Of a DNA stretch of 64,000 nt, positions 14,832-23,174 are shown piece after piece. The notes under the pieces were generated by a model that saw only the letters and a program-made list of their open reading frames with translations, ran no database searches and was not told where the DNA came from. The DNA comes from Methylophaga sp. Its GTDB lineage: Bacteria; Pseudomonadota; Gammaproteobacteria; Nitrosococcales; Methylophagaceae. A program made the translations under genes and the position numbers. The stretch is from assembly GCA_002696735.1 (NCBI GenBank), contig NZSL01000007.1:58350-122349 (forward strand), written 5' to 3'. The first letter of the stretch is position 1. Each line of letters starts with the position of its first letter.

Positions 14832-15778
14832 TGAAATATCGACATGCATTACCGCAATTAGCGGACCAAATATTCTTAACCGATGGTGGTATGGAAACCA
14901 CGCTAGTGTTTATTCAGGGCGTTGAATTGCCATACTTCGCAGCCTTTGATCAGCTGTGTATTGAACCAGGTCGTCAACGCTTACAAGACTATTATGTCGA
15001 CTACATTAGCCTAGCAAAGCTTGCGCAACGGGGATTCATTTTAGAAAGCCCTACTTGGCGAGCCAACCGCGATTGGGGAATTAAACTTGGTTATAGCGGC
15101 AATGAGTTGGCTGAGAAAAATGGCGAAGCAATTGCCATGCTCGCTTCATTGCGCAATCGGCATGAAACGCTGGAAACACCTCTGGTGATCAGCGGCTGCA
15201 TTGGCCCGCGAGGTGATGGCTATGTTGCGGACAATAAAATGTCTGCACAGCAAGCCCACGAATACCATCGCGAGCAGGTGCGTACCTTTGCAGAAACCGA
15301 GGCTGACATGGTAACGGCGATGACGATCAATTACGTCGAAGAGGCCATTGGAATTGTTAACGCAGCGCAGGAAGCTAATATGCCGGTGGTGATCTCTTTT
15401 ACCACCGAGACGGATGGTTGTTTGCCCACCGGAGAATCCTTAGCGGGAGCCATTACGCGCGTTGACGCAGAAACTAATACGGGGCCCGCGTATTACATGA
15501 TTAATTGCGCACATCCGGAGCATTTCCGCGATCAGCTCAAAGAGAGTGAGCCATGGATGAACCGCATTCGCGGGGTGCGAGCGAACGCTAGTCGTAAAAG
15601 TCATGCGGAGTTAGATGAGTCGGAGAGCCTGGATCGAGGAGATCCCACAGAGTTGGGTCAACAGTATCGTGAATTGCGCGATATATTTCCTAATATTACT
15701 GTGTTGGGAGGATGTTGTGGGACGGATCTGGAGCATGTTGAGGCGATTCATGAGCATTGTTGTAGGCCGCTGCGCTAG
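14831..15778 (+). CDS. Homocysteine S-methyltransferase family protein
   Basis: A 315-aa TIM-barrel protein of the zinc-dependent homocysteine/betaine methyltransferase family. Signature parts are FLTDGGMETTLVF at the N-terminus, ISGCIGPRGDGY, and the zinc cysteines: NCAHP (about 225) and GGCCG (about 295-296). It would move a methyl group, for example from S-methylmethionine or a betaine-like donor, to homocysteine or another thiol. It overlaps the desaturase-like gene by one base and ends before a strong terminator. The donor is not predictable; MmuM-like is one option. Confidence 0.85.
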   Translation: MKYRHALPQLADQIFLTDGGMETTLVFIQGVELPYFAAFDQLCIEPGRQRLQDYYVDYISLAKLAQRGFILESPTWRANRDWGIKLGYSGNELAEKNGEAIAMLASLRNRHETLETPLVISGCIGPRGDGYVADNKMSAQQAHEYHREQVRTFAETEADMVTAMTINYVEEAIGIVNAAQEANMPVVISFTTETDGCLPTGESLAGAITRVDAETNTGPAYYMINCAHPEHFRDQLKESEPWMNRIRGVRANASRKSHAELDESESLDRGDPTELGQQYRELRDIFPNITVLGGCCGTDLEHVEAIHEHCCRPLR

Positions 15779-15807
15779 TTGTATTTAGTGTTGTTGGCTA
15801 TTTGCGT

Positions 15808-15848
15808 AAGCCCACCTTGGAAAGGATTCCAGCGTGGGCTTTGTTTTT
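15808..15848 (+). terminator. Rho-independent terminator of the desaturase-like/methyltransferase unit
   Basis: AAGCCCAC-ct-TGGAA pairs with TTCCA-gc-GTGGGCTT, then TGTTTTTT. It starts 30 bp after the stop codon. Confidence 0.85.
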
Positions 15849-15896
15849 TGTGGTTTATGAGTTTGGTTTTTTTGCTAACTTGTGCGGTAGTATCGA

Positions 15897-16019
15897 TTTA
15901 AGGTTTCGCCTTTAGGTTCCTACGCATCCATGCGTTCGCGGTATTTGAACTTCCCTCTCCATCAAATGACACTACTCCAAGCTGGCCTTAGGCTGCTCTG
16001 CGTTACTCACAAGCAAGAG
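15897..16019 (-). repeat. Right copy of the inverted repeat bracketing the tetR module
   Basis: TTTAAGGTTTCGCCTTTAGG (15897-15917) and CCTTAGGCTGCTCTGCGTTA with AAGCAAGAG (15986-16019) are reverse complements of blocks in 13316-13435 with about 85-90% identity by eye. The middle is diverged. Together with the copy at 13316 it frames about 2.5 kb. The 15779-16164 gap holds this repeat, the terminator and repeat copy e. Confidence 0.6.
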
Positions 16020-16030
16020 GCACATCGCAA

Positions 16031-16061
16031 GAATCAAGGGACAGCCAACTTGATTTATTTT
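16031..16061 (+). repeat. Dispersed palindromic repeat, copy e
   Basis: AATCAAGGGACAGCCAA and CTTGATTTATTTT: same hairpin as copies b, c and d, with TGTGTCACTT after it as in copy b (TGTTCCACTT). Lies outside the cassette array. Confidence 0.7.
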
Positions 16062-16164
16062 GTGTCACTTCTGCGAACACAACAGAAGATAAGCTTTTTT
16101 AGTCTCTATCCTGTTTAGCGTGATTAAGGATGAATAATTTGCCCTGGCAAGATCTCGGATATAT

Positions 16165-17157
16165 TCAAGCCATTGCCTGGGCTGTAATTTCGATTGAACG
16201 TTGCCGCTTTGTGGTATCAAATATGTCTGAGACGATCATTAATTCGTCGGCTTGCGTTTTCTCGATAAGATTTTGCAAACCGTTTTGAACAGTTTCATGG
16301 CTTCCAATGACACTGCAATCCAGCATTTGTCCTGCCTGGGCCTTTTCCTGAGGCGACCAGTAGCTTTCTATATCCTCGATAGGTGGCTGCATCAAGCCGC
16401 GAGTACCACGAAAGAGGTTAGTGAAGGACATTTGCTGTGATGTTGCGAGGTAGCGAGCTTCCTCATCTGTTTCAGCCGCGATCACATTGACTCCAACCAT
16501 AGCGTATGGCTTATCCAGTTGTGCTGAAGGTTTGAAATTCATCCGATATACCTCAAGTGCTTGATAAAGCGCTTGTGGGGCAAAATGCGAGGCGAAGCCG
16601 TAAGGCAATCCCAGACTCGCCGCCAGTTGTGCACCGAATAAGCTGGAGCCCAATATCCAGATAGGCACATTACTTCCCGATCCGGGTACTGCCTCTATTT
16701 GTTGAGCGGCATCTTTGGGTGCAAGAAAAGCCTGTAATTCCTGCACATCCTGTGGGAATTTTTCAGCATTGGCTGGATTTCGACGCAGAGCCCGTAAGGT
16801 CATTTGGTCGGTGCCGGGAGCACGGCCCAACCCAAGATCGATACGACCGGGAAATAGTGCTTCCAATGTACCGAACTGTTCAGCAATTATATATGGCGCA
16901 TGATTAGGCAGCATGATGCCACCGGATCCCACGCGGATGGTATTTGTCCCAGCAGCGATATGGCCAATGACGATGGAGGTGGCGGCTGTTGTCACCCCAG
17001 GCATATTATGATGCTCTGCTACCCATATGCGTTTGTATCCCAGTCGCTCAGCATGCTGCGCATAGGTCCGGGCATCATTAAGAGCCGTTCGGCGATCAGA
17101 ACCTTCGCGTACACGACCAAGTTCTAGAATGGATAATGGAATCATATGTAATTTCAC
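16165..17157 (-). CDS. Luciferase-like (LLM class) flavin-dependent oxidoreductase
   Basis: A 330-aa TIM-barrel flavin/F420-type monooxygenase of the bacterial-luciferase superfamily, YhbW/MsnO8-like subgroup. Visible signatures: [15 protein letters not shown] at the N-terminus, [10 protein letters not shown] (about 46-55), [15 protein letters not shown] (about 76-90), [25 protein letters not shown], and [16 protein letters not shown]. It probably uses FMNH2 from a separate reductase; the substrate is unknown. It stands alone, with an unremarkable ATG at 17157 and a weak ribosome site. Confidence 0.88.
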   Translation of the reverse strand: MKLHMIPLSILELGRVREGSDRRTALNDARTYAQHAERLGYKRIWVAEHHNMPGVTTAATSIVIGHIAAGTNTIRVGSGGIMLPNHAPYIIAEQFGTLEALFPGRIDLGLGRAPGTDQMTLRALRRNPANAEKFPQDVQELQAFLAPKDAAQQIEAVPGSGSNVPIWILGSSLFGAQLAASLGLPYGFASHFAPQALYQALEVYRMNFKPSAQLDKPYAMVGVNVIAAETDEEARYLATSQQMSFTNLFRGTRGLMQPPIEDIESYWSPQEKAQAGQMLDCSVIGSHETVQNGLQNLIEKTQADELMIVSDIFDTTKRQRSIEITAQAMA

Positions 17158-17472
17158 CTTACTTTGTGTTGTTGTCGCTTTCTAGGCTAACTTTTGGGGG
17201 CAGGTTTATAAGGCAATCCTTAAAACGTGCACCTAACGATTAAAGATCTATGGCAAGCAAAAATACTCCACCTATAAACTACGAAAATATCTGCGTAAAA
17301 TGTCTTAAAGCCTATAGTTTGTTTCTAAATCTGATCTTTCGCTCTAAGCAATCTTTCACCTAACCAATATCTAATTTTGTCTACGGTTTAACTTATAAAT
17401 CCAAGAAATAGTGGCTCACGAGATAATTTCTATTGTGGAGAAGTGGCAAGAAAAGCTGAGCACTAACATGAG

Positions 17473-17484
17473 TGACAGCTGTCA
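17473..17484. promoter_or_regulatory. Perfect 12-bp palindrome upstream of selO
   Basis: TGACAGCTGTCA is self-complementary and lies 139 bp before selO. It could be a regulator site. The rest of the 17158-17622 gap is AT-rich and shows no gene. Confidence 0.35.
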
Positions 17485-17622
17485 GAGATGCAAACCATCA
17501 AGTGACAATCAGAAAGTGATCCAAAGTTATGCTCAAAGTGTTGATCTGTAATCGGACAAGCTGCCGATGCAAGTGATTAATCAGCGGTCAAGCAGCTTTT
17601 TCCCCACCTTAACAGGAGCCCG

Positions 17623-19368
17623 ATGGTAATGCGACAACACCAGCAAACCGACTCTACGGAAACAATCTCCAATCTCGACAATCTTGCAAAGTGTGTAAGT
17701 TACTCGTTTATGGACACGCTCAATGCTGATCCTGATGCGATATCAAACGGAGCCGACCACTATCCCCGTCAAGTCTTCTCAGGCCATTATGTTCGTGTCA
17801 GTCCAACGCCACTCGAAGATCCCGAGTACGTGGCGCATAGTAAAAACCTGTTTCGCGAACTGGGTTTCGCCGATAGTTTGGCTCTGTCGACCGACTTCAT
17901 GCGTGTGTTCTCCGGCAATCTCGCATACGTTCCAGAGCCGATGCGTAAGGTTGGCTGGGCGTGTGGCTACGCATTGTCCATTTACGGTACAGAATACACC
18001 CAGCAATGTCCTTTTCAGACCGGCAATGGATACGGCGATGGTCGTGCTATTTCAGTGTTAGAGACCGACATCAATGGTAATCATTGGGAAATGCAGTTAA
18101 AAGGTGGGGGCAGGACGCCATACTGCCGCGGCGCAGATGGACGCGCTGTTTTGCGGTCGAGTGTACGAGAGTTTCTGGCTCAGGAGCACATGCACGCGCT
18201 TGGGGTTCCAACCTCACGGTCTCTGAGTCTTTACGTGTCGAAAACTGAAAAAGTAAAGCGTCCGTGGTATTCAGAAGGCTCACATTCTAGAGATCCGGAT
18301 ACACTTATATCAGAGCCGGCAGCGATCTCGACGCGGGTCGCACCGTCTTTCATTCGGGTTGGCCAAATTGAGCTGTTCGGTCGCCGTGCTCGTAAAAATG
18401 AACATCCACAAGCAATGGAAGAGCTGGAGCAGATAGTCTTGCATCTCATCGATCGTGAGTATGGAGAAGTCATCGACCAAAACCTGAGCACACCCAAAAA
18501 AGTATTGATGCTTGCACGCGAGTTCCGAAACCGACTGACATCTCTTATTGCGAATTGGATCCGTGTCGGCTATTGCCAGGGTAATTTCAATAGTGATAAT
18601 TGTGCAGCGGGTGGATTCACACTCGACTATGGCCCATTTGGATTTTGCGAACTGTTTGATCCGTACTACCAGCCATGGACGGGAGGAGGACAGCATTTCG
18701 CATTTTTGAATCAACCTGTTGCAGCGGAAAAAAACTTTCACATGTTTTGTACAGCATTGCGTCCGTTGCTGACTTCGCATCAGGACAGTCTGCGACAGCT
18801 CGACGAGATACAAAGCAGCTTCGCATCAGTAATGCAGGTGCAAATGGAGAAAATGTGGGCAGCCAAACTTGGGCTTGATACTTTTAATGAGGAGTTGTTT
18901 AGCGAACTGGTATCACTGATGATGCAAACATCCGTTGATTACACCATTTTCTTCCGCGAACTTTCTATGCTGCCGGATGATATTGGTCCACTCAAAAAAA
19001 GCTTTTACCAGAACCCGACCTATAATCTAGACCCCGAACGGATAAATAATCGCTGGGCAGAATGGCTCACAAAATGGAAAGCGCTTATCACTAAGGCCAA
19101 CACGACAGAGTCTCAGCCATTTTCTCATGAAGAGCTCTCCAACAAGATGAAACAGGTCAATCCAAAATACAGTTTGCGGGAGTGGTTAGTTGTGCCTGCT
19201 TATCAGCAAGCGAAGGAGGGGAACTACTCACTCATTCAAGAGCTGCAAGAAGTCATGACAAATCCATACGACGAGCAATCGAAAGACGAAGAGGAGAAAT
19301 TTTACAGGCTGAAGCCACACGCGTTTTTTGAGGTTGGCGGGCTATCGTATTACAGCTGCTCGTCCTGA
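17623..19368 (+). CDS. selO: Protein adenylyltransferase SelO family (pseudokinase fold)
   Basis: SelO uses an inverted ATP in a kinase-like fold to AMPylate proteins, often in redox stress. The 581-aa protein shows the family blocks [60 protein letters not shown]-...-LDYGPFGF (metal-binding N and D) and FLNQP. The usual HGVMNTDN block reads QGNFNSDN and is followed by the long [14 protein letters not shown] form, placing it in a divergent subfamily. It ends in CSS with Cys at the place of selenocysteine in eukaryotic SelO. CAGGAG precedes the chosen ATG; a later in-frame start at MDTLNADPD is possible. Confidence 0.85.
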   Translation: MVMRQHQQTDSTETISNLDNLAKCVSYSFMDTLNADPDAISNGADHYPRQVFSGHYVRVSPTPLEDPEYVAHSKNLFRELGFADSLALSTDFMRVFSGNLAYVPEPMRKVGWACGYALSIYGTEYTQQCPFQTGNGYGDGRAISVLETDINGNHWEMQLKGGGRTPYCRGADGRAVLRSSVREFLAQEHMHALGVPTSRSLSLYVSKTEKVKRPWYSEGSHSRDPDTLISEPAAISTRVAPSFIRVGQIELFGRRARKNEHPQAMEELEQIVLHLIDREYGEVIDQNLSTPKKVLMLAREFRNRLTSLIANWIRVGYCQGNFNSDNCAAGGFTLDYGPFGFCELFDPYYQPWTGGGQHFAFLNQPVAAEKNFHMFCTALRPLLTSHQDSLRQLDEIQSSFASVMQVQMEKMWAAKLGLDTFNEELFSELVSLMMQTSVDYTIFFRELSMLPDDIGPLKKSFYQNPTYNLDPERINNRWAEWLTKWKALITKANTTESQPFSHEELSNKMKQVNPKYSLREWLVVPAYQQAKEGNYSLIQELQEVMTNPYDEQSKDEEEKFYRLKPHAFFEVGGLSYYSCSS

Positions 19369-19526
19369 TTTTACGAAAATCCTTCAGGGAATAGCTAATG
19401 GCACTATCTGCAAAAGGGGCAATATATAAGGGCGAGAATTTGAGCAAAAAGCGCTTTAGTACTGCTTTGCTTCAGGTTAATGCACTGGTAAAAATGATGT
19501 GAGTAATATGATTTTCCTTTAATAAC

Positions 19527-19844
19527 TTGGGTATGGATATGCAAAGATTATTACGGAAAATATTCATCAAAGGTGTAAGAGAACGTTCAGCACTGAAGGT
19601 AGGCTTATCTCAGCACTTTTACAAAATCATCATTATGGTTTCGTGTTTACTCGTATTTCAGCTCGAAATAATTGATAAGTTTTCGTTGAGCTTGTTCTTA
19701 CCAACGTGGGGCGACTTTTTCTTTTTATTTGGCATAACTGCGATTGGAATTATCTTTTATATCGATTTTCAGATGATTAAGTCCAGGATGGAAATGCACA
19801 TGACTATGAGGCAAGTTCTGCGTTACAGAAGGAGATGCACATAA
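19527..19844 (+). CDS. Small membrane protein, doubtful
   Basis: A 105-aa frame with two hydrophobic segments (about 31-48 and 62-80: IIIMVSCLLVFQLEI, DFFFLFGITAIGIIFYI) and basic ends. The ribosome site is poor. The hydrophobic pattern and basic N-terminus look like a genuine two-helix protein, but no family is recognised and it sits in a decayed region. Confidence 0.4.
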   Translation: MGMDMQRLLRKIFIKGVRERSALKVGLSQHFYKIIIMVSCLLVFQLEIIDKFSLSLFLPTWGDFFFLFGITAIGIIFYIDFQMIKSRMEMHMTMRQVLRYRRRCT

Positions 19845-19858
19845 GTTTAATTGCAACT

Positions 19859-19884
19859 CGTTCCGACGCTCATGCGTGGGAACG
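19859..19884. repeat. REP-like palindrome
   Basis: CGTTCCgaCGC and GCGtgGGAACG around a TCAT loop. Palindromes of the form GTTCCCACGC...GCGTGGGAAC are common extragenic repeats in gammaproteobacteria. Confidence 0.6.
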
Positions 19885-19885
19885 C

Positions 19886-20036
19886 AAATACAGAACAGCT
19901 AAAATTTCAATTACCAAACCCCATATACAAAAAAACGGACCGAAGTCCGTTTTTTTGTTTGGCAGAGAAGCAGGGGATTCGAAGCCTGGGTAGGCTATAA
20001 ACCCATGCCGGTTTTAAGATCAGTGAATTCAAACGC
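19886..20036 (-). pseudogene. Decayed duplicate of the tRNA-Ser gene with its terminator
   Basis: The segment repeats 20879-21030 in order: AAATACAGAACAGCTAAAAT, CAATTACCAAACC, the terminator hairpin ACGGAC-CGAA-GTCCGT, then the 3' part of tRNA-Ser (GGTAGGCTATAAACCCA and GCCGGTTTT are intact). In the tRNA part the T-arm has an extra base (GGGGATTCGAAGCC), the anticodon stem has lost bases (TTTTAAGATCAG) and the 5' acceptor half is gone. It cannot fold into a working tRNA. Confidence 0.8.
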
Positions 20037-20040
20037 TCTT

Positions 20041-20073
20041 AATCAATGGATTGTGACTACATTGATTTATTTT
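20041..20073 (+). repeat. Divergent copy of the dispersed palindromic repeat
   Basis: AATCAATG (20041-20048) and CATTGATT (20060-20067) followed by TATTTT: same shape, loop length and right flank as copies b-e, with different stem bases. It replaces the 5' end of the decayed tRNA. Confidence 0.45.
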
Positions 20074-20133
20074 CGCCTCGCTAGTTGCCACATTAAGTGG
20101 CTGAAAGGCGTCAAAAAGTAGTGGCGATTCAAC

Positions 20134-20373
20134 TCATAATGCAGTTTCACTAGTAACAAAAAATTGTTTCTCCATAGTGTCGATATCATCTCGTACGGAA
20201 AAACTATGTCCCAACAATTTGGGGGGATCATAAGTTAAATTGAACGAGGTTCTGTTCGAATGCAAAATTCGTTGATAAAAATCTGTGGATAAAAATATGA
20301 CTAGAGAGGTTTCTGTGTTCCGTGAAATATATGAATCAATTTTAGATATTAATGGTAAAAGAGATTTGTCCAT
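20134..20373 (-). CDS. Possible small protein (79 aa) inside the duplicated tRNA region
   Basis: ATG at 20373 has a good ribosome site (AAGGAAG, 5 nt before). The protein MDKSLLPLISKIDSYIS... is soluble, with SLVIFLSTDFYQRILHSN and DDIDTMEKQFFVTSETAL; no family recognised. The open frame continues upstream to 20544 but that part looks non-coding. The 20374-20952 stretch otherwise shows no convincing gene. Confidence 0.4.
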   Translation of the reverse strand: MDKSLLPLISKIDSYISRNTETSLVIFLSTDFYQRILHSNRTSFNLTYDPPKLLGHSFSVRDDIDTMEKQFFVTSETAL

Positions 20374-20927
20374 AATTCTTCCTTTTATGTAAGGACTAAC
20401 GGTAGCCGAGCGGCACGATCTCGCTGTGATTAAGCCTAATAGGACACAAGGATTTTCGCCGGTCTTGTATGGAGCATGCGGGTAGGGATTAGGTCGCCAA
20501 TACACTACGCATCTTAAGTAAAAGTAGCTCTCCACTGTGTTCATCGCGCTGAGCTGAGACCTGCCATACCTTGTTCACTGCCATGCGGATTAATCTGCTA
20601 GAGATCTCGTTGCTGATGTTAGCTAGCAATGCGCTGACCTTCTGTGCGTCAACGTACATCGCTATTACTTTATCTTGGCATTTGGCTATTAAGGGAACGT
20701 TTTGAGTGCTTGGCACATATCTAAATACATGGGCCGTTGTAAGCAGTTTCTAACAAAGTGGTAGGAATGACATTGTTTAGAACAACGAGATGTTGATGTG
20801 GAGTGGCGGAGACAGAATTTGGAGGTGTCAGTATAAAAGGGTTGCATAGACACGAGGATGTAGCCTGAAACAATTTCTAAATACAGAACAGCTAAAATCG
20901 CAATTACCAAACCTTAGATACAAAAAA

Positions 20928-20943
20928 ACGGACCGAAGTCCGT
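20928..20943 (-). terminator. Terminator of tRNA-Ser
   Basis: Read on the minus strand: ACGGAC-TTCG-GTCCGT followed by TTTTTT. It lies 10 bp after the tRNA 3' end. A duplicate stands at 19935-19950. Confidence 0.8.
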
Positions 20944-20952
20944 TAGTTTGTT

Positions 20953-21043
20953 TGGCGGAGGGACAGGGATTCGAACCCTGGGTAGGCTATAAACCCACGC
21001 CGGTTTTCAAGACCGGTGCATTCAACCGCTCTGCCATCCCTCC
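20953..21043 (-). tRNA. tRNA-Ser (anticodon TGA)
   Basis: Minus-strand sequence begins GGAGGGATGGCAGAGCGG and ends GTCCCTCCGCCA, with encoded CCA. The anticodon arm is CCGGTCTTGAAAACCGG (TGA anticodon), followed by a long class-II variable arm GTGGGTTTATAGCCTACCC and a T-arm CAGGGTTCGAATCCCTG. All stems pair well; 91 nt including CCA. It reads UCN serine codons. Confidence 0.95.
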
Positions 21044-21197
21044 AAGACGCGGCATATTACTAGGAATGACTTGTTCTGACAACAGTGAAAGCAAAATTTA
21101 TATAGCTATTGCCATTTAGAACTTATCCGGTAGGATGATGTCCATTGGATGAACTACCTATCATCAATACTTTACTGAGTAATGGAGAAATAAACTG

Positions 21198-21869
21198 ATG
21201 AATTACGATACTCAATCAACAGTTGTGCGTTCGCGCGAATCTGCGCTGCAAACCAACAAGTTATTGCGTAACACCTATGTATTGCTGGCGATGACGCTTG
21301 GCTTCAGTGCGCTTACCGCTGGGGTGTCAATGGTGTTTAACCTGCCGCATCCAGGCATTATTATTACCTTGATCGGCTACTTCGGTCTGTTGTTCCTGAC
21401 AGCTAAACTGCGCAACAGCGTTTGGGGTATTGCCTCTGTATTTGCGCTGACCGGTTTTATGGGCCTGACACTGGGACCAATCGTTAACGCTTACCTGGGA
21501 TTACCCAATGGTCCGCAGATTGTTATGCAGGCTCTGGGCGCAACCGGGATTGTCTTTTTAGGCTTATCTGCTTACGCGATTAAATCTGAAAAAGACTTCA
21601 GCTTTATGGGTGGCTTCCTGTTTGTCGGTATCCTGGTAGCTTTCCTGGCGGGACTGGCAGCATTCTTCTTTAACATGCCTGGTTTGTCGCTGGCGGTTTC
21701 TGCAATGTTCGTGCTGTTGATGTCTGGTCTGATTCTGTATGAAACCAGCAACATCATTCACGGCGGCGAAACAAACTACATCATGGCGACTGTGACCTTG
21801 TATGTCAGTATCTACAACCTGTTTACCAGCCTGTTGCATTTAATCGGTGCCTTCTCTGGTAACGATTGA
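21198..21869 (+). CDS. Bax inhibitor-1/YccA family membrane protein
   Basis: A 223-aa integral membrane protein with seven predicted helices from about residue 25, and the family-typical end YVSIYNLFTSLLHLIGAFSGND, in which aspartates near the C-terminus form a pH-sensitive latch in homologues. Members such as YccA bind FtsH and modulate membrane proteolysis, and some leak Ca2+. Upstream GGAGAAATAAACTG gives a ribosome site. Followed by a terminator. Confidence 0.9.
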   Translation: MNYDTQSTVVRSRESALQTNKLLRNTYVLLAMTLGFSALTAGVSMVFNLPHPGIIITLIGYFGLLFLTAKLRNSVWGIASVFALTGFMGLTLGPIVNAYLGLPNGPQIVMQALGATGIVFLGLSAYAIKSEKDFSFMGGFLFVGILVAFLAGLAAFFFNMPGLSLAVSAMFVLLMSGLILYETSNIIHGGETNYIMATVTLYVSIYNLFTSLLHLIGAFSGND

Positions 21870-21897
21870 TTCAGCAATCAATAAGATTGATTCATTC

Positions 21898-21923
21898 AAG
21901 CCCCTGCAAAGGGGCTTGTTTGT
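21898..21923 (+). terminator. Terminator after the Bax-inhibitor-like gene
   Basis: AAGCCCC-TGCAAA-GGGGCTT, then GTTTGT. Good stem, short U-run. Confidence 0.7.
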
Positions 21924-21938
21924 ATCTGGAGCAATGCA

Positions 21939-22151
21939 ATGAAAAAGAATCTCGGCAGTATTGATAGAACGTTACGTATCATAATCGGTCTGTTTATAAT
22001 AGCGGTTGCATTGTATTACCAAAGTTGGTGGGCCTTGCTGGGATTGGGACTACTGATTAACGGATTAAGCGGTCGCTGTGGTGGCTATGCCTTGTTTGGC
22101 TTTTCCACTGCAAAAGATTCTTGTGACATTTCTCATAAAGAGCGTAGCTAG
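21939..22151 (+). CDS. DUF2892 (YgaP-type) small inner-membrane protein
   Basis: A 70-aa protein with two transmembrane helices (LRIIIGLFIIAVALYYQ and WWALLGLGLLINGLSGRCG), matching the DUF2892 family: N-terminal KKNLGSIDRTLRIIIG and the cysteine pair in RCGGYALFGFSTAKDSC. The family occurs alone or fused to rhodanese domains; its role is unclear. ATG at 21939, ribosome site TGGAGC. moaA begins 15 bp after the stop. Confidence 0.85.
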   Translation: MKKNLGSIDRTLRIIIGLFIIAVALYYQSWWALLGLGLLINGLSGRCGGYALFGFSTAKDSCDISHKERS

Positions 22152-22166
22152 CGCATAATAGACACT

Positions 22167-23174
22167 ATGACGGATAACCAAACACAATTAATCGATAACT
22201 TCGGACGGCGCGTGTCGTATGTACGGATATCGATCACTGATCGTTGTGATTTCCGTTGCGTGTATTGCATGGATGAAGAGATGACTTTCATGCCACGCGA
22301 ACAGTTGCTGACGCTGGAAGAGATTGCCTTTCTGGTAAAAGCTTTTTGTGAACTCGGGGTGGAAAAAGTCCGCATCACCGGTGGCGAACCTTTAGTACGT
22401 CGCAACGTCGATTGGTTAATAGAGCAAATTGGCGCGTTAAAGCACACCACATCGCTTAAAGAGCTGAACTTAACCACCAACGGCTCCCAGTTACCCAAGT
22501 ACGCTGAAAAGCTCGCTGCAGCCGGTATGGATCGCATTAACATCAGTCTGGACTCATTGAATGCCGAACGTTTCCGTGAATTAACCCGTACTGGCGAATT
22601 AACTCAGGTACTGGACGGGATTGATGCTGCCAAACAAGCGGGCTTTAAACGCATCAAATTGAATGCGGTCATCATGAAAGGCCGTAACGATGATGAGATT
22701 GTCGATTTGGCTCAGTTTGCTATCGATAATGATCTGGATATTTCCTATATCGAAGAAATGCCATTGGGGCAGGTAACGCACAGTCGTAATGAAAGCTATT
22801 GCAGTAGTGATGAAGTGCTGGCCACATTACAAAAGCATTTTGATTTGCAAAGCAGTATTGCTAATACCGGTGGACCATCACGTTATTACCAGGTTGCTGG
22901 CAGCAACAGCAAAATAGGCTTTATATCGCCTCACAGTCATAATTTCTGTGAAAGCTGTAATCGGGTCAGGGTGACTACGGAAGGTCGTTTACTATTATGT
23001 CTGGGGCAGGAACATTCGATGGACTTGCGCGATATTATTCGCCGCCATCCTGGTGATCTCGATAAACTCAAACAGGCCATTATCCAATCAATGGATATCA
23101 AGCCAAAAGGCCATGACTTTAATATCAAAGAACAACCGATTATTTTCCGTCATATGAGTGTCACCGGTGGCTAG
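22167..23174 (+). CDS. moaA: GTP 3',8-cyclase MoaA (molybdenum cofactor biosynthesis)
   Basis: Radical-SAM enzyme for the first step of molybdopterin synthesis, turning GTP into 3',8-cyclo-7,8-dihydro-GTP. The N-terminal 4Fe-4S site C27-x3-C31-x2-C34 (CDFRCVYC) and the C-terminal cluster cysteines CESCNRVR and LLLC (about 261, 264, 278) are present, as is ITGGEPL. It ends in MSVTGG, a shortened version of the essential GG tail. 335 aa, normal length. fdhD overlaps its end by 17 bp. Confidence 0.95.
   Translation: MTDNQTQLIDNFGRRVSYVRISITDRCDFRCVYCMDEEMTFMPREQLLTLEEIAFLVKAFCELGVEKVRITGGEPLVRRNVDWLIEQIGALKHTTSLKELNLTTNGSQLPKYAEKLAAAGMDRINISLDSLNAERFRELTRTGELTQVLDGIDAAKQAGFKRIKLNAVIMKGRNDDEIVDLAQFAIDNDLDISYIEEMPLGQVTHSRNESYCSSDEVLATLQKHFDLQSSIANTGGPSRYYQVAGSNSKIGFISPHSHNFCESCNRVRVTTEGRLLLCLGQEHSMDLRDIIRRHPGDLDKLKQAIIQSMDIKPKGHDFNIKEQPIIFRHMSVTGG

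Noticed and set aside
8177..16100. Integron integrase or transposase gene
   Set aside because: No frame with tyrosine-recombinase (RHRY) or DDE/HUH transposase features was found in the accessory block.
20374..20560. Retron or structured-RNA candidate (GC-rich stretch)
   Set aside because: No reverse transcriptase gene in the window and no convincing long stem.
20489..20716. 75-codon minus-strand frame in the decayed region
   Set aside because: No ribosome site, no recognisable family, overlaps another open frame; treated as non-coding.
19886..21043. attL/attR pair of a prophage or island at tRNA-Ser
   Set aside because: The repeated segment includes DNA beyond the tRNA 3' end and its terminator and there is no integrase between; a segmental duplication explains it better.
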